Notes: generated by a model from the sequence alone, not told the origin. A DNA stretch of 64,000 nucleotides from Kosakonia oryzendophytica (GCF_900094925.1 NZ_FMAY01000009.1:1-64000), one strand, 5' to 3'. Counted from the first letter of the stretch, positions 9,841 to 20,741 are shown. Program-made: numbers and translations.

Positions 9841-10535
9841 TATGCCTTCCCGGGCGACGCCTGCGGTTCTTCACTGGCGACGGCCATTGCCTCGCGCCGT
9901 TTTTTCATTTTTTGATCAATCAAATACTTCACTGCCAGCATCATACCCAGACCAATAAACGCGCCTGGGGGCAGCATCGCCAGTAAAAAGGGCGAATCGG
10001 TGTGGAACACTTCAATGCGCAGTACCTTTGCCCAACTGCCCAGCAACCCATCGGCACCGTCGAACAGCGTGCCGTTGCCAAGGATCTCACGCAGGGAGCC
10101 CAGCACAAACATGGCGCTGGTTGCACCCATGCCAATAGAAAAACCGTCCAGTGCTGACAGCGCCGGGCCTTTTTTGGCAGCGAAAGCTTCCGCACGCCCA
10201 ACAACAATACAGTTGGTGACAATCAGCGGAATAAAGATCCCCAGAGACTGATAGAGACCAAACGCATAGGCGTTGATCAGCATCTGCACCGCACTCACGA
10301 CTGAGGCGATAATCATCACATAAATGGGAATACGGATCTCATCCGGCGTCCAGCGGCGCAGGGAAGAGATAAACAGGTTGGTGAGGGTCAGCACCAGCGT
10401 GGTTGCCAGTCCCAAACCAAGGGCGTTGGTTGCAGTAGAGGTGACCGCCAGCAGGGGGCACATCCCCAACAACTGAACCAGTGCGGAGTTGTTCTTCCAC
10501 AATCCCTGGACGATAACGTCTTTGACTTCGCTCAT
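9840..10535 (-). CDS. rsxE: Rsx electron transport complex subunit RsxE
   Basis: Inner-membrane subunit (231 residues, about six helices) of the Rsx/Rnf NADH-driven electron pump, which keeps SoxR reduced and turns off the SoxRS response. Homologous to RsxA (shared [13 protein letters not shown]-like segments), the two forming the inverted pair at the core of the complex. Followed by nth and preceded by rsxG with a 3-bp gap. A strong GGAG precedes the ATG. Confidence 0.96.
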   Translation of the reverse strand: MSEVKDVIVQGLWKNNSALVQLLGMCPLLAVTSTATNALGLGLATTLVLTLTNLFISSLRRWTPDEIRIPIYVMIIASVVSAVQMLINAYAFGLYQSLGIFIPLIVTNCIVVGRAEAFAAKKGPALSALDGFSIGMGATSAMFVLGSLREILGNGTLFDGADGLLGSWAKVLRIEVFHTDSPFLLAMLPPGAFIGLGMMLAVKYLIDQKMKKRREAMAVASEEPQASPGKA

Positions 10536-10538
10536 GGT

Positions 10539-11159
10539 TTACTCTCCACAAACCGGCAAATGGGGTAGCTGCTCAGGGAGCGTCTTTGCGTACAGGCCGG
10601 TACGTTTTACCGCGTTAACAACCGCGCGCGGGGTGATGGTGGCACCGGTAAACTGGTCGAAATCACCACCGTCCTTTTTCACCGCAAAATGGCTGTCGGC
10701 AGCGCCGTCTATTGTCTTCCCGGAAAAGTGGGTGATCCAGTCGGAAATACGCCGTTCAATTTTATCGCCAAGTCCCGGTGTTTCGTGGTGCTCGGTGACG
10801 CGAACGCCCAGAATAGTGCCATTAAAATCCGCACCAACCAGCAACTGAATAGCGCCGGAATAGCCGTCCGGCGCTGTGGCTTCAATAATCGCCCCTACCG
10901 GTTGTTCATCTTTTTTAGCGATCCAAAGATGATGCTGGCCTTTACCCAGCGCGGGGTCGCTCACCAGATAACAGCTCTGTTGCAGCGCATTATTATAGCT
11001 ATCGTCAGCGATAACCTGATCAAACAGTGCTTTCTGCTGTATCGCTGCCTGCCCGGCAATGGTGGTTTTGGTCATCTGATCGATGGCAGCCGTCAGCCCC
11101 GTAGAACCGGCGGCGAACAACGCCAACGTCAGGCCATGTTTGCGCATTGTTTTTAGCAT
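10539..11159 (-). CDS. rsxG: Rsx electron transport complex subunit RsxG
   Basis: 206 residues with one N-terminal membrane anchor and a periplasmic FMN-binding domain. The covalent flavinylation motif TGAT (in [19 protein letters not shown]) is present near residue 175; the Thr carries FMN via phosphoester in the Rnf/Nqr family. It lies in order between rsxD and rsxE. Confidence 0.96.
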   Translation of the reverse strand: MLKTMRKHGLTLALFAAGSTGLTAAIDQMTKTTIAGQAAIQQKALFDQVIADDSYNNALQQSCYLVSDPALGKGQHHLWIAKKDEQPVGAIIEATAPDGYSGAIQLLVGADFNGTILGVRVTEHHETPGLGDKIERRISDWITHFSGKTIDGAADSHFAVKKDGGDFDQFTGATITPRAVVNAVKRTGLYAKTLPEQLPHLPVCGE

Positions 11160-11168
11160 ACCGGCTCC

Positions 11169-12221
11169 TTAGCGATGCCCGTACACGCGTGGACGCGTGT
11201 AGTAGTCAATCAACGGCACGGTAATGTTGGCCAGCAACACCGCAAACGCCACACCGTCCGGATAGCCGCCAAAACTGCGAATCAACCATACCAGCAGACC
11301 AGCCAGTGCACCAAAAATCAGGCGGCCTTTATTGGTGGTGGAGGCGGTCACCGGATCGGTAAGAATAAAGAACGCTCCCAGCATCGTTGCACCGGAGAGC
11401 AAATGAAGTTGTGGCGCGGCCAACGACGCAGGCGAAAAGATCCACCCCAGCGTGGCGCAGAGGGCCAGCGTGACGAGAAAACTGACCGGAATATGCCAGC
11501 GAATGGTTTTTTGCCACAGCAGGAACACGCCGCCTGCCAGATAACCGAGGTTCACCCACTGCCAGCCTGCGCCTGCAAGCACGCCGCTGTAAATCGGATA
11601 TTGCAGGATCTGCTCAACGCTGTGACCGGCATGCAAAGACGTTTTGAAGGTATCAAGTGGTGTCGCCTGGCTTATTCCATCAATACCGATACGCAGGTTT
11701 TCCATGGTTGCACCCGTGGCGGTATGCCCGGTGAAAATCATCTGCATGGCATCGAAAAAACCGGGCGCGGTACGAGCGATGTCGTACGGCGGCAACCAAC
11801 TGGTCATTTGCACCGGGAAAGAGATCAGCAGCACCACATAACCAATCATCGCCGGGTTAAACGGGTTATGTCCCAATCCACCATAGAGTTGCTTGGCGAT
11901 GATCACCGCGAAAACGGTACCCAGCACCACCATCCACCAGGGGGCAAGAGACGGAATACTGATAGCAAGCAGAAGCCCGGTCAGCAGGGCGGAGTTGTCT
12001 GCCAGAATCTGACCGACGCGCTGTTTGCGTAACCGCAGTACCAGCGCTTCTGCCGCCAGCGCGCTGACGATGGCGAGGACGATTTGTACCCCTGTTCCCC
12101 AGCCGAAAAACCATAATTGCGCCGCAATGCCGGGCAGTGTCGCCAGCGTGACCAGCAGCATAATGCGTGAGGTCTGACGCTGGTTATGGGTATAGGGGGA
12201 ACTTGCGATTCTGAAAACCAT
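11169..12221 (-). CDS. rsxD: Rsx electron transport complex subunit RsxD
   Basis: 350-residue integral membrane subunit (about ten helices; E. coli 352). The SGATML motif near residue 185 carries the Thr that is flavinylated in RnfD/NqrB homologues. The end PRVYGHR is slightly shorter than in K-12. The next upstream gene, rsxC, ends directly before the start. Confidence 0.96.
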   Translation of the reverse strand: MVFRIASSPYTHNQRQTSRIMLLVTLATLPGIAAQLWFFGWGTGVQIVLAIVSALAAEALVLRLRKQRVGQILADNSALLTGLLLAISIPSLAPWWMVVLGTVFAVIIAKQLYGGLGHNPFNPAMIGYVVLLISFPVQMTSWLPPYDIARTAPGFFDAMQMIFTGHTATGATMENLRIGIDGISQATPLDTFKTSLHAGHSVEQILQYPIYSGVLAGAGWQWVNLGYLAGGVFLLWQKTIRWHIPVSFLVTLALCATLGWIFSPASLAAPQLHLLSGATMLGAFFILTDPVTASTTNKGRLIFGALAGLLVWLIRSFGGYPDGVAFAVLLANITVPLIDYYTRPRVYGHR

Positions 12222-14327
12222 TTAATCCTCGTTGACAGCTTGTTGCGCACGCTTCTTCGCCTGAACCCGGGCAATGGCGGCGGCAACCGCGGCTTTGCGT
12301 GGGTCATCATTGGCTGCCTGCGGCACGGCGGCCTGCGACTGGGCTAATTTACGTGCTTTGGCACGGGCGATGGCTGCTTCCACTGCGGCTTTGCGCGGAT
12401 CGACTGGCACATCAGACACCCCAGGTTCTTCTGCGATGGCCGGTTGTGGCTTATTGGTTCCACTTTGCGCCAGTTTGCGTGCCTTGGCGCGGGCGATGGC
12501 TGCTTCCACTGCGGCTTTGCGTGGATCGACAGGTGCATCAGCCACCCCAGGTTCTTCTGCGATGGCCGGTTGTGGCTCATTGGCTCCACTTTGCGCCAGT
12601 TTGCGTGCCTTGGCGCGGGCAATGGCTGCTTCCACTGCGGCTTTGCGCGGATCAACGGGGGCATCAGTCGCCGCAGGGTGCTCCTGCTCTGTGCGCTGTG
12701 CTTTTTCAGCCTGGCGTGCACGTGCCTGCGCTTTTCGCGCTTCGCGGGCGGCGATCATTGCGCTGTTATCCGGCTGTTCGCCCGGCTGAATCACGACAGG
12801 TTTTGTGGCGGCAGCCTGTTTTTCACGGACGCGCGCCAGAGCAGCATCAATTGCCTGCTGATCTTTCGCACCCGGTTGCACGGCGGCTTGTTTGTGGCGT
12901 TCGAGGCGCGCGAGTTTGTCGCGCTCCAGCCGTGCCTGGCGGGCTTCAAAGCGTGCTTTGGCTTCAGCGTTGCGTCGTTCTTCCTCTGCGATGGCGGCGA
13001 TCTCCGCCTTTTCCTGACGGAAATATTGTACCAGAGGGATATTACTCGGGCAGACCCAGGCGCACGCACCGCACTCAATACAGTCGGAAAGATGATGTGC
13101 GGTGGCTTTATCGTGCTGTTGACCTTTGCTGAACCAGTAGAGTTGCTGTGGCAGCAAATCCGCCGGGCAGGCATCAGCGCAGGCGCTGCAACGGATACAC
13201 CCTTTCTCTTCTTGCGACTCACCCATTTCGCTTGCGGAGGGCGCCAGCAGGCAGTTTGTTATCTTAACGACCGGCACATCAAGCCACGGCAGGGTGAAGC
13301 CCATCAGCGGCCCGCCCATAATCACCAACTGCTCGGCAGAGGGGCAGAAACCCGCGACATCGAGCAGGTGGCGAACAGGTGTACCAAGGCGCGCCCAGAC
13401 GTTACCCGGACGGGTGATCGCTTCGCCGGTTAAGGTCACTACGCGTTCGGTCAGCGGTTCGCCGTCGATGATGGCGCGTTTCACCGCATACGCTGTCCCG
13501 ACGTTTTGCATCAGAATGCCAATATCGGAAGAGCGACCACCGTGCGGCACCTGCTTACCGGTAAGGATTTGCGTTAACTGTTTAGCACCGCCGGACGGGT
13601 ATTTGGTAGGGATCACTTTCAGCTGGATATCGTGACTGCCCGCCAGTACCGCACGCATCATCGATATGGCCTGCGGCTTATTATCTTCGATGCCAATAAG
13701 GGTCTGACGCGGCTGAAGAATGTGCGCCAGGATACGCACGCCTTCCATAATTTGTGCTGCACAATCCTGCATCAGGCGATCGTCCGCCGTGATGTAAGGT
13801 TCGCACTCAGCAGCATTAATTATCAGCGTGTCAATGTTATCGCCGCCGCCCTGGAGCTTGGCACCGGTCGGGAAGCCTGCACCACCCAGACCGGCGACAC
13901 CGAACTGGTGAATACGCGTAATTAACGCGTCGCGGCTATGGGAACGGTAATCCTGCCAGCCATCGCGATCGATCCAGCGATCTTCACCATCGGCGTCAAT
14001 GATCACGCTCATTTCCGGCAGTGCGGAAGGGTGCGCTGTCGAATGTGGCGCAATAGCGGTAATCACACCGGACGTCGGCGCGTGTACGGGCAGCATGCGC
14101 CCGCGACCACGGGTCAGCGGCTGACCGCGCAGAACAGTGTCGCCCACGTTTACGCATAGCTCGCCTTCAGCGCCGATATGCTGTTTCAAGGGGATGACAA
14201 AACGGTTCGCCAGCGGTATCTGGCGCAGCGGCGTTCCGTTTGATTGGGTTTTCATTTCAGGCGGATGAATACCGCCGTGAAAATCCCACAGTTTCTCTTT
14301 TCGGAAAGCGGAAAATAACTTAAGCAT
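12222..14327 (-). CDS. rsxC: Rsx electron transport complex subunit RsxC
   Basis: Peripheral NADH/FMN and two-4Fe-4S subunit that receives electrons from NADH. 701 residues from ATG 14327 ([16 protein letters not shown]), overlapping rsxB by 8 bp; the upstream ATG at 14441 is not conserved. The nucleotide-binding region [20 protein letters not shown] and clusters [12 protein letters not shown] and [12 protein letters not shown] are intact. The C-terminal third is a charged Ala/Lys/Arg tail with tandem repeats (see 12240-12666); the copy number is lower than in K-12 RsxC (740 residues). Confidence 0.95.
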   Translation of the reverse strand: MLKLFSAFRKEKLWDFHGGIHPPEMKTQSNGTPLRQIPLANRFVIPLKQHIGAEGELCVNVGDTVLRGQPLTRGRGRMLPVHAPTSGVITAIAPHSTAHPSALPEMSVIIDADGEDRWIDRDGWQDYRSHSRDALITRIHQFGVAGLGGAGFPTGAKLQGGGDNIDTLIINAAECEPYITADDRLMQDCAAQIMEGVRILAHILQPRQTLIGIEDNKPQAISMMRAVLAGSHDIQLKVIPTKYPSGGAKQLTQILTGKQVPHGGRSSDIGILMQNVGTAYAVKRAIIDGEPLTERVVTLTGEAITRPGNVWARLGTPVRHLLDVAGFCPSAEQLVIMGGPLMGFTLPWLDVPVVKITNCLLAPSASEMGESQEEKGCIRCSACADACPADLLPQQLYWFSKGQQHDKATAHHLSDCIECGACAWVCPSNIPLVQYFRQEKAEIAAIAEEERRNAEAKARFEARQARLERDKLARLERHKQAAVQPGAKDQQAIDAALARVREKQAAATKPVVIQPGEQPDNSAMIAAREARKAQARARQAEKAQRTEQEHPAATDAPVDPRKAAVEAAIARAKARKLAQSGANEPQPAIAEEPGVADAPVDPRKAAVEAAIARAKARKLAQSGTNKPQPAIAEEPGVSDVPVDPRKAAVEAAIARAKARKLAQSQAAVPQAANDDPRKAAVAAAIARVQAKKRAQQAVNED
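12240..12666 (-). repeat. Tandem 126-bp (42-codon) repeats in rsxC
   Basis: Three copies of a unit starting [19 protein letters not shown], spaced exactly 126 bp apart (for example TGGCTGCTTC at 12371, 12497 and 12623 on the plus strand), plus a shorter diverged fourth copy at the C-terminus ([18 protein letters not shown]). They are in-frame coding repeats likely to vary in number by recombination or slippage. Confidence 0.9.
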
Positions 14328-14898
14328 GTTGTTCCACGGCAATAGTGCGCACAGGAATGGTCTGCAAATCCCATTTCCAGTTACGGGTGGTCGCTTCCAC
14401 CGGACGCAGTTCAATACACTGTGTCGGGCACGGATCCACACAAAGATTGCAACCGGTGCAAAGATCGCTCATCACCGTATGCATGGCGCGGGTTGCGCCA
14501 ACGATGGCATCCACCGGGCAAGCCTGAATACATTTGGTGCAGCCGATGCAATTGTTTTCATCAATGATAGCCAGCATGCGCACGGGTTCCCTGGCCTCGG
14601 CATCGCCATCAATCGGTTGCGGATCGACATTCAACAGGGTGGCGATTTTGAGCATCACGGCCTCGCCGCCAGGGGCGCAGCGGTTAATTTTTTCGCCTTG
14701 TTTGCCAACGGCTTCAGCGTAAGGGCGACAGCCAGGATAGCCGCACTGCCCGCACTGGCTTTGCGGCAATAACTCATCAATTCTTTCAACGACCGGATCG
14801 TCTTCCACCGCAAATCGGCGGGAGGCGTAACCGAGAATAAGGCCGAATAACAACCCGAGCGCGCTCAGGGCTGCAACGGCTATCCAAATCGCACTCAT
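14320..14898 (-). CDS. rsxB: Rsx electron transport complex subunit RsxB
   Basis: 192-residue ferredoxin-like subunit. One N-terminal membrane helix is followed by an Fe-S domain with CGQCGYPGC, then two 4Fe-4S ferredoxin motifs, [12 protein letters not shown] and [12 protein letters not shown]. It passes electrons between RsxC and the membrane subunits. Stop and start overlap its neighbours (8 bp with rsxC, 1 bp with rsxA), showing a tightly coupled operon. Confidence 0.97.
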   Translation of the reverse strand: MSAIWIAVAALSALGLLFGLILGYASRRFAVEDDPVVERIDELLPQSQCGQCGYPGCRPYAEAVGKQGEKINRCAPGGEAVMLKIATLLNVDPQPIDGDAEAREPVRMLAIIDENNCIGCTKCIQACPVDAIVGATRAMHTVMSDLCTGCNLCVDPCPTQCIELRPVEATTRNWKWDLQTIPVRTIAVEQHA

Positions 14899-15479
14899 TA
14901 CAGTTTCACCAGACCACTAAAGCCCATAAAGGCCAGAGACATTAAGCCCGCAGTGATTAACGCAATCGCATTGCCGCGAAAAGGGGCGGGCACATCGGCA
15001 ACGGCCAGGCGTTCGCGGATCGCCGCAAACAACACCATAACCAGAGAGAACCCTACCGCAGCAGCGAAACCATATAACGCCGATTGCATGAAATTGTGCC
15101 CAAGGTTGATATTGAGCAGGGCCACACCCAGCACCGCACAGTTGGTGGTGATCAGCGGCAGGAAGATACCCAGCAGGCGATAGAGCGCCGGGCTGGTTTT
15201 GCGCACCACCATTTCGGTGAACTGCACCACCACGGCGATAATCAGAATAAACGCCAGCGTGCGCAGATAGACTAAATCCAGCGGGATCAACACCCATGTA
15301 TCGATGAGCCAGGCGCAGACGGAGGCCAGCGTCATCACGAAAGTGGTCGCCAGTCCCATGCCCATCGCGCTTTCCAGTTTTTTGGATACGCCCATAAACG
15401 GACACAAGCCAAGAAACTTCACCAGTACGAAGTTATTGACCAGTACCGTTCCGATAAATAGCAGCAGATAGTCTGTCAT
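14898..15479 (-). CDS. rsxA: Rsx electron transport complex subunit RsxA
   Basis: First gene of rsxABCDGE-nth. 193 residues, six helices, homologue of Rsx[14 protein letters not shown] and the N-terminal [22 protein letters not shown] are conserved, including the cysteine thought to bind the intramembrane Fe-S centre in RnfA/NqrE. Operon promoter is probably in the 77-bp gap behind ydgK or further upstream. Confidence 0.97.
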   Translation of the reverse strand: MTDYLLLFIGTVLVNNFVLVKFLGLCPFMGVSKKLESAMGMGLATTFVMTLASVCAWLIDTWVLIPLDLVYLRTLAFILIIAVVVQFTEMVVRKTSPALYRLLGIFLPLITTNCAVLGVALLNINLGHNFMQSALYGFAAAVGFSLVMVLFAAIRERLAVADVPAPFRGNAIALITAGLMSLAFMGFSGLVKL

Positions 15480-15556
15480 GATGTGGCCTGAAATAAAAAA
15501 AGCCGCCTATTATCGGTCAAACAGCACCGGGCGACAACAGGATAACTGTAAGGTTA

Positions 15557-15997
15557 TTACGGGTTAATAAAGGTCTTCTTAACGCGCGTGGAGCGCTTGA
15601 AATAGGGCACCATTAACGCGGCGGCAAGCAGCGGAAACAGCAACTGGCGTAAGGCCAATTCGTCGGAAACCGGTGCAAAAGCAAAGGCTTTCACCGCCAG
15701 CAAGACGGAAATCAGCAACCAGACGATATAATGCTTCGGTACGCTACGGCGGCGTTTAAAAAAGGCAATCACCAGCCAGAAGGTGTAGTACCAGATACCC
15801 AGCGCGCAGGCGAACGACACAAACCACAGCAGTGTGTCGCGAAAGGGCATCGTACCGAGCATGGTGACGGTTTGCGGCGTCAATAATGCCGTTCCGTACA
15901 TTAATAACGCCAGCGACGTGCTGAACAATACCACCAGCAACCAGGCCAGAGGGCCAAGCAACCAGCCGCCGATTCTTTCTGCGGAGAGTGTTGTCAT
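15557..15997 (-). CDS. ydgK: Inner-membrane DUF2569 protein YdgK
   Basis: 146 residues with four hydrophobic segments; E. coli YdgK occupies the same place upstream of rsxA. The function is unknown. GAGGAATGCAAT precedes the ATG. It may be co-transcribed with cnu upstream and with the rsx operon downstream. Confidence 0.85.
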   Translation of the reverse strand: MTTLSAERIGGWLLGPLAWLLVVLFSTSLALLMYGTALLTPQTVTMLGTMPFRDTLLWFVSFACALGIWYYTFWLVIAFFKRRRSVPKHYIVWLLISVLLAVKAFAFAPVSDELALRQLLFPLLAAALMVPYFKRSTRVKKTFINP

Positions 15998-16084
15998 ATT
16001 GCATTCCTCGCTCAGGCATTATTGCGATAGGTTTATTGCGCCGGGCGAGGAGTATAAAGCATTACATGCTGATTGCCAGTGGCG

Positions 16085-16300
16085 TTATTGCACGTAATGC
16101 CATACGGATTTAGGAACGCATCCAATGTCAAACAGACGGCCACCGGAGACCAGCTCAGCGCGACGATGATCGGCTGCGCGGTACATATTGATGATCTCTT
16201 CGTTATCGCTCAAGGTGTAGTTAAGGTGATCAAACAATTTTTCCAGACTTTCAAGCGAACTGATTTTGCGAAATTTTAATAAATAGTCCTGGACGGTCAT
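16085..16300 (-). CDS. cnu: OriC-binding nucleoid-associated protein Cnu (YdgT), Hha family
   Basis: 71 residues from ATG 16300 ([17 protein letters not shown]), the same length as E. coli Cnu; the ATG at 16324 adds eight non-conserved residues. Hha/YdgT proteins bind H-NS and StpA and help silence horizontally acquired genes; Cnu also binds a site in oriC. The Hha-family signature region [17 protein letters not shown] is intact. Confidence 0.95.
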   Translation of the reverse strand: MTVQDYLLKFRKISSLESLEKLFDHLNYTLSDNEEIINMYRAADHRRAELVSGGRLFDIGCVPKSVWHYVQ

Positions 16301-16437
16301 GTTGAGGGTTATCCATATAATCAAAGAGGCAGAAATACAGGTGTGTATAATTCGTTCGAATAATAAACATTATTAACAGGACGTAAATAGTCGCTGATTG
16401 TTCTGCCATTAAATTAAGAGTTTTCTTTCCGGATGAA

Positions 16438-16462
16438 ACCGGGCGCCAGAACAGCGCCCGGT
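16438..16462 (-). terminator. Hairpin downstream of blr
   Basis: ACCGGGCGC-CAGAACA-GCGCCCGGT, a perfect 9-pair stem. On the minus strand it is followed by TTTC, so it is a modest terminator for the short blr transcript before cnu. Confidence 0.5.
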
Positions 16463-16541
16463 AGAAGAGTAACGATCTTCACCATGACTGGCAATAAACA
16501 TCTGCTTGTTTATTTACTCGCCGTAAGGGATGCACTGCACG

Positions 16542-16679
16542 CTATTTTTTCTGTGCAACGATGCTTTGTTCCGGCGGCTGGTAATTATCAATATGGCTGG
16601 CGAAAACCAACAGTATGGTTGATACGCCGAGCACAACCCAGCCCATTAATTCAATGATCCGATTGAAGATTGCGGCCAT
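16542..16679 (-). CDS. blr: Small inner-membrane division protein Blr
   Basis: 45-residue single-helix protein. E. coli Blr (41 residues) shares NRxIEL-GWxVLxVSxILL and the invariant ASHIDNYQPPEQS tail, so identification is secure despite the length. The ATG at 16679 follows AGGGAG; the longer frame to 16739 has no similar support. Blr joins the divisome, affects beta-lactam sensitivity and is one of the known mini-proteins. Confidence 0.9.
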   Translation of the reverse strand: MAAIFNRIIELMGWVVLGVSTILLVFASHIDNYQPPEQSIVAQKK

Positions 16680-16889
16680 ACTTCTACTACTCCCTGATGT
16701 TAGCCCACGCATGTTACTGAGACCGCCCGTTAGCGGCAAGGCGTTGATCGGGGATTTAAGCAGATTCCAGGCCAGGAAACCAGGGCTGAACGATGTTTAT
16801 TTATACGATTTGCCCGGCAATAACTGAACAGGTTGTCGCAACGAGACTGATAGTGTGAAATAGCTCATCCAACGAGGAGAGGCCGCAAT

Positions 16890-17930
16890 ATGAGTGATAA
16901 TATCCGTGTCGGATTAATCGGTTATGGCTATGCCAGTAAAACCTTCCACGCGCCGCTGATTGCCGGAACAGCAGGGATGGAGCTGGCGGCCATTTCCAGC
17001 AGTGATGAAGCGAAAGTGAAAGCGGATTGGCCTGCGGTGCCGGTTGTTTCGGAACCTAAACACCTGTTTAACGATCCGCAAATCGATTTGATTGTTATCC
17101 CGACCCCCAACGATACGCACTTCCCGCTGGCGAAAGCGGCGCTGGAGGCTGGTAAACATGTTGTGGTGGATAAACCTTTCACTGTGACGTTGTCACAGGC
17201 ACGTGAACTGGATGCGCTGGCGCGCAGTCTTGGTCGTGTGCTATCAGTGTTCCATAACCGTCGTTGGGACAGCGATTTCCTGACGCTGAAAGCGCTGCTT
17301 GCTGACGGAACGCTTGGTGAAGTGGCTTATTTCGAATCCCATTTCGACCGCTACCGCCCGCAGGTGCGCAATCGCTGGCGCGAACAGGGCGGTCCGGGCA
17401 GCGGGATCTGGTACGACTTAGCACCGCACCTGCTCGATCAGGCGGTTAACTTGTTTGGTCTGCCGGTTTCCATGACGGTCGATTTGGCGCAGTTACGCCC
17501 CGGAGCCCAGTCAACCGACTATTTCCATGCGGTGCTCTCGTACCCGCAGCGTCGGGTAATACTGCACGGTACCCTTCTGGCGGCGGCTGAATCTGCCCGC
17601 TATATCGTGCACGGCAGCCGCGGCAGTTATGTGAAATACGGTCTCGACCCACAGGAGGAGTGCCTGAAAAGCGGTGCGCGCCTGCCGCAGGCGGACTGGG
17701 GCTATGACATGCGGGATGGGGTGCTGACTCGCGTGGAAGGCGAAGAGCGTCAGGAAGAGAACTGGCTCACGCTGCCGGGGAATTACCCTGCTTATTATGC
17801 TGCGATCCGCGATGCGCTGAACGGTGTCGGTGAAAACCCGGTTCCGGCCAGCCAGGCTATCCGGATCATGGAGCTGATCGAACTGGGTATTGAGTCGGCG
17901 AAACACCGCGCCACGCTGAGTCTCACCTGA
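16890..17930 (+). CDS. ydgJ: Gfo/Idh/MocA-family oxidoreductase YdgJ
   Basis: 346-residue NAD(P)-dependent oxidoreductase, substrate unknown. An N-terminal Rossmann fold with GLIGYGYASKTFHAPL, the EKP-like motif as VDKPFTV (Lys near residue 94), and a C-terminal GFO/IDH/MocA domain. AACGAGGAGAGG precedes the ATG. Divergent from blr and convergent with add, with a strong terminator between. Confidence 0.93.
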   Translation: MSDNIRVGLIGYGYASKTFHAPLIAGTAGMELAAISSSDEAKVKADWPAVPVVSEPKHLFNDPQIDLIVIPTPNDTHFPLAKAALEAGKHVVVDKPFTVTLSQARELDALARSLGRVLSVFHNRRWDSDFLTLKALLADGTLGEVAYFESHFDRYRPQVRNRWREQGGPGSGIWYDLAPHLLDQAVNLFGLPVSMTVDLAQLRPGAQSTDYFHAVLSYPQRRVILHGTLLAAAESARYIVHGSRGSYVKYGLDPQEECLKSGARLPQADWGYDMRDGVLTRVEGEERQEENWLTLPGNYPAYYAAIRDALNGVGENPVPASQAIRIMELIELGIESAKHRATLSLT

Positions 17931-17935
17931 GGATG

Positions 17936-17969
17936 AACCGCTCACGCAAGGACGTGAGCGGTTTTTTAT
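17936..17969 (+). terminator. Terminator between ydgJ and add
   Basis: AACCGCTCACG-CAAGGA-CGTGAGCGGTT followed by TTTT. A perfect 11-pair stem directly after the ydgJ stop; it also faces add on the other strand. Confidence 0.9.
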
Positions 17970-18970
17970 TACGCAGTAGCGACTTTATCGCGAAGCGTCT
18001 GTTTCTCGCTGTCGCTGAGAAACGCCATCTCCAGCCCGTTGATTTGCGCCTGGCGGATCTGGTCGCGGCTCAGCCCTGCAGCCGGGGCGGCCACATTATA
18101 TTCGTGACCAATTTCCACGCCCTGAACCGCAGGATCGTCAGTGTTGATGCTGGCCAGAATTCCGTGCTCAAGGAATGTCTTCAGCGGATGACGCGCCAGC
18201 GACGCGACGGTGCTGGTCTGAATATTCGACGTTAAGCAGGATTCGATGCCGATTCGCTGCTCCGCAAGGAAATCCATCAGCGCGGGATCTTCAATGGCTT
18301 TTACGCCATGCCCGATGCGTACCGCGCCCAGTTCACGGATCGCCTGCCAGATGCTCTCTGGACCCGCAGCTTCGCCTGCATGAACGGTAATACGCCAGCC
18401 CGCATCGCGCGCGCGGTTAAAGTGAGGTAGAAACAGGCTCCCCGGGAAGCCCAGTTCGTCGCCGGCCAGATCCAGTGCAGTGATGCTGTCCCGATGGGCC
18501 AGCAGCGCTTCCAGTTCCTGCAAACAGGCGGCTTCGCCAAAGGTGCGGCTCATAATGCCAATTAAACGCGCCTCAACATTAAAGTCGCGACTGCCTTCGC
18601 GGATCCCGGCAATCACCGATTCCACTACGCCCGCCACTGGCAGGTTATGGGTCATGGCCATATAACCCGGCGAGAAGCGGAGTTCGACATAGTGCAGGCC
18701 GTTTTGCGCGGCATCCTGCATATTTTCATACGCAACGCGGCGGCAGGCATCCAGCGATGCCAGTACTTTTACACCCCAGTCGAGTTTGGCCAGAAAACTC
18801 ACCAGATCCGGTTCATTCGAGGTGACCTGAACATGCGGGCGCAGGGTGTCGAGCGTCCCGGCGGGGAGCGTTAAATTGAACTGGCGGCCAAGATCCAGAA
18901 TGGTTTGGGCACGGATGTTGCCGTCAAGGTGGCGATGAATATCGGTTAGTGGCAGGTTGGGATCTATCAT
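17969..18970 (-). CDS. add: Adenosine deaminase
   Basis: Zn-dependent hydrolase converting adenosine and deoxyadenosine to inosine and deoxyinosine (purine salvage). 333 residues as in E. coli. Metal and catalytic residues visible: [10 protein letters not shown] (HxH), VHAGEAAG (His and Glu), GHGVKAI and SINTDDP (Asp-Asp). In K-12 malXY and malI lie next to add; here add is separated from ydgA by only about 230 bp. Confidence 0.96.
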   Translation of the reverse strand: MIDPNLPLTDIHRHLDGNIRAQTILDLGRQFNLTLPAGTLDTLRPHVQVTSNEPDLVSFLAKLDWGVKVLASLDACRRVAYENMQDAAQNGLHYVELRFSPGYMAMTHNLPVAGVVESVIAGIREGSRDFNVEARLIGIMSRTFGEAACLQELEALLAHRDSITALDLAGDELGFPGSLFLPHFNRARDAGWRITVHAGEAAGPESIWQAIRELGAVRIGHGVKAIEDPALMDFLAEQRIGIESCLTSNIQTSTVASLARHPLKTFLEHGILASINTDDPAVQGVEIGHEYNVAAPAAGLSRDQIRQAQINGLEMAFLSDSEKQTLRDKVATA

Positions 18971-19168
18971 GGTCGCACTCTTATTTTTGATAAAGTGCAG
19001 ACCATTATAAGAAGAAAAGGCGGTGAAAAGCTATGTTGCGCAACCAGCAAAGCGCAATTGCGTCATTATTCTCTGGTCAGGTACAGCGTTCGCAGCAATG
19101 AATCCGGCCATGCAGCATATCTGTTTGGCCGTAAGCCCTGGCGTGAAAGCACAGCCTTATGGGATAAA

Positions 19169-19194
19169 AAAAGCCCCTCCGCAGAGGGGCTTTT
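19169..19194. terminator. Terminator downstream of ydgA
   Basis: AAAAGCCCCTC-CGCA-GAGGGGCTTTT just after the ydgA stop codon on the minus strand. A/T runs on both sides make it bidirectional. Confidence 0.85.
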
Positions 19195-19198
19195 CAGA

Positions 19199-20731
19199 TT
19201 ATTGCTGCGGAACCGCCGGTGTCAGCGGTGGGGTTTCATCCGGCTGTTCCTGCTGTTGCAGTGACGGCAAGCCGAACATACCGACAAACTGCTCAAGCGG
19301 CATTTTTTCCCCGTTCAGCGTGACCTGGCCATTGGCATATTGCAGGCTGGCAAGGATGGTGTTGTTCTCAAGCGTGGTGATGCGGAACATCTGCCCCATT
19401 GCGGCAAGGCCTTTCACCTGCTGGTTCGCCAGCTTCGCCGCATCTTCCTGCTGATAACCTTCCAGTTTCGCAACCTGCGTCATAAACTCGGTGGCCATAT
19501 CCACCGGAATAGTCAGCTTGCTGTCGAGAGATTTCACATTCCGGTCGACTTCTTCCGCCAGCGTTTGCGGTGCTGCGGTCACGCTAGCAGGATCTTTCAG
19601 GAACAATGAAAGGTTAAACGTGGTTTCACCTTTGGCATTTTTCCAGCTCAGCGGTGCAATGGTAATGACCGGTTCGCCTTTCAGCAGCAATGGTACGGCG
19701 CTCAGGAAGGCCTCAGTGGCTTTTTGCTGATACAGTTCCGGGTTCTGCATCACATCCGGTTGCGCCATCAGGGCGCGGGTTTGCGCATTATACTGCTGGC
19801 TAAACTGATGCCATGCCTGACCATCAATCTGGCCCACTTTCAATGTCAGGTTGCCGCTGCCCAGATCCTGCCCCTGAACTTTCAGGCTATTCAGCGTGTA
19901 GTCCAGCTGGCTGTTAATGGTTTTTTTGTCCGTCGCGACGTCAGATTTTGCGTTGATATTCATCCCGTCCAGCACCGCCATTTCTTTATTCTCAATGGCG
20001 ATGGCGAGCTTATCGAGGCTCAGTTTCTGGCTTCCCACGCGCTCTTCGAAGCTGGCCAGTTCGCTGGAACCGTCGGTTTTAAGGTTGTTGAACGACAACT
20101 GTACCTTCTGACCGTATTCATTGACGGCATTCACCAGGCCGCTTTCAGCGGAGCCGCTCAACGAAATGGCATTGCCGTCTTTATCGGCGGTGAGGCGGAA
20201 CTCGCCACCACTGAAGGCCACGGTCTCGCCGTCTTTTTCTGAGTTAAGCGGGCGCAGGCTGATATCGCTGCGGGTATCCCCGCTGTAACCAATTCGCGTA
20301 TCGGCAGTAAAAGGCGATTCGCCCTTCGCAATCTCGAACAGCGCTTTGGTCACGTCATTATTAACAAGTTCGGTATGAACAGACGCCATTGATGGCATCA
20401 GATTGAATGACTTTAGCTGCGCCAGCGGCAGTGGACCGTGATCCACAACTTCATGCAGCACAACGCTTTGACCCGGTTTCAGCCACGGGTTTTCGCTGCC
20501 GTCTACCGGCTTGATTTGCAGATTGAACTGGCTGGAGAAGAGACCGCGGCGATAATCCTGCGCCAGCAATTCGACATTGGCTTCCGGTGCGTTGCGCTTA
20601 ATTTGCGCATTTGCCTCACTGACCATATCGGCCAGACGGCCTTCAAGTTGTTTCCCTGTGTACCAGGCGCCTGCGGTCCAGACGACACCCAGTGCAACGA
20701 TCACTCCTGCGGCAACCAGCGTTTTTTTCAT
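19199..20731 (-). CDS. ydgA: DUF945 family protein YdgA
   Basis: 510 residues (E. coli YdgA 502) with an N-terminal membrane anchor or signal (KKTLVAAGVIVALGVVWTAGAWYTG) and a long periplasmic DUF945 region, GN and beta rich. Molecular function is unknown; E. coli YdgA is an abundant inner-membrane-associated protein. The C-terminus is extended and proline/glutamine rich (QQQEQPDETPPLTPAVPQQ). It lies downstream of manA on the same strand. Confidence 0.9.
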   Translation of the reverse strand: MKKTLVAAGVIVALGVVWTAGAWYTGKQLEGRLADMVSEANAQIKRNAPEANVELLAQDYRRGLFSSQFNLQIKPVDGSENPWLKPGQSVVLHEVVDHGPLPLAQLKSFNLMPSMASVHTELVNNDVTKALFEIAKGESPFTADTRIGYSGDTRSDISLRPLNSEKDGETVAFSGGEFRLTADKDGNAISLSGSAESGLVNAVNEYGQKVQLSFNNLKTDGSSELASFEERVGSQKLSLDKLAIAIENKEMAVLDGMNINAKSDVATDKKTINSQLDYTLNSLKVQGQDLGSGNLTLKVGQIDGQAWHQFSQQYNAQTRALMAQPDVMQNPELYQQKATEAFLSAVPLLLKGEPVITIAPLSWKNAKGETTFNLSLFLKDPASVTAAPQTLAEEVDRNVKSLDSKLTIPVDMATEFMTQVAKLEGYQQEDAAKLANQQVKGLAAMGQMFRITTLENNTILASLQYANGQVTLNGEKMPLEQFVGMFGLPSLQQQEQPDETPPLTPAVPQQ

Positions 20732-20741
20732 AGTGTTTATC

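Noticed and set aside
11175-12032. 285-codon plus-strand ORF opposite rsxD
   Set aside because: Antisense shadow of a well conserved gene; no ribosome site.
12240-12666. Repeats resembling a CRISPR or satellite array
   Set aside because: They are in frame, contiguous 126-bp coding units without spacers, within rsxC.
12444-13433. 329-codon plus-strand ORF opposite rsxC
   Set aside because: Antisense of the repeat-rich rsxC; repeat composition suppresses stops.
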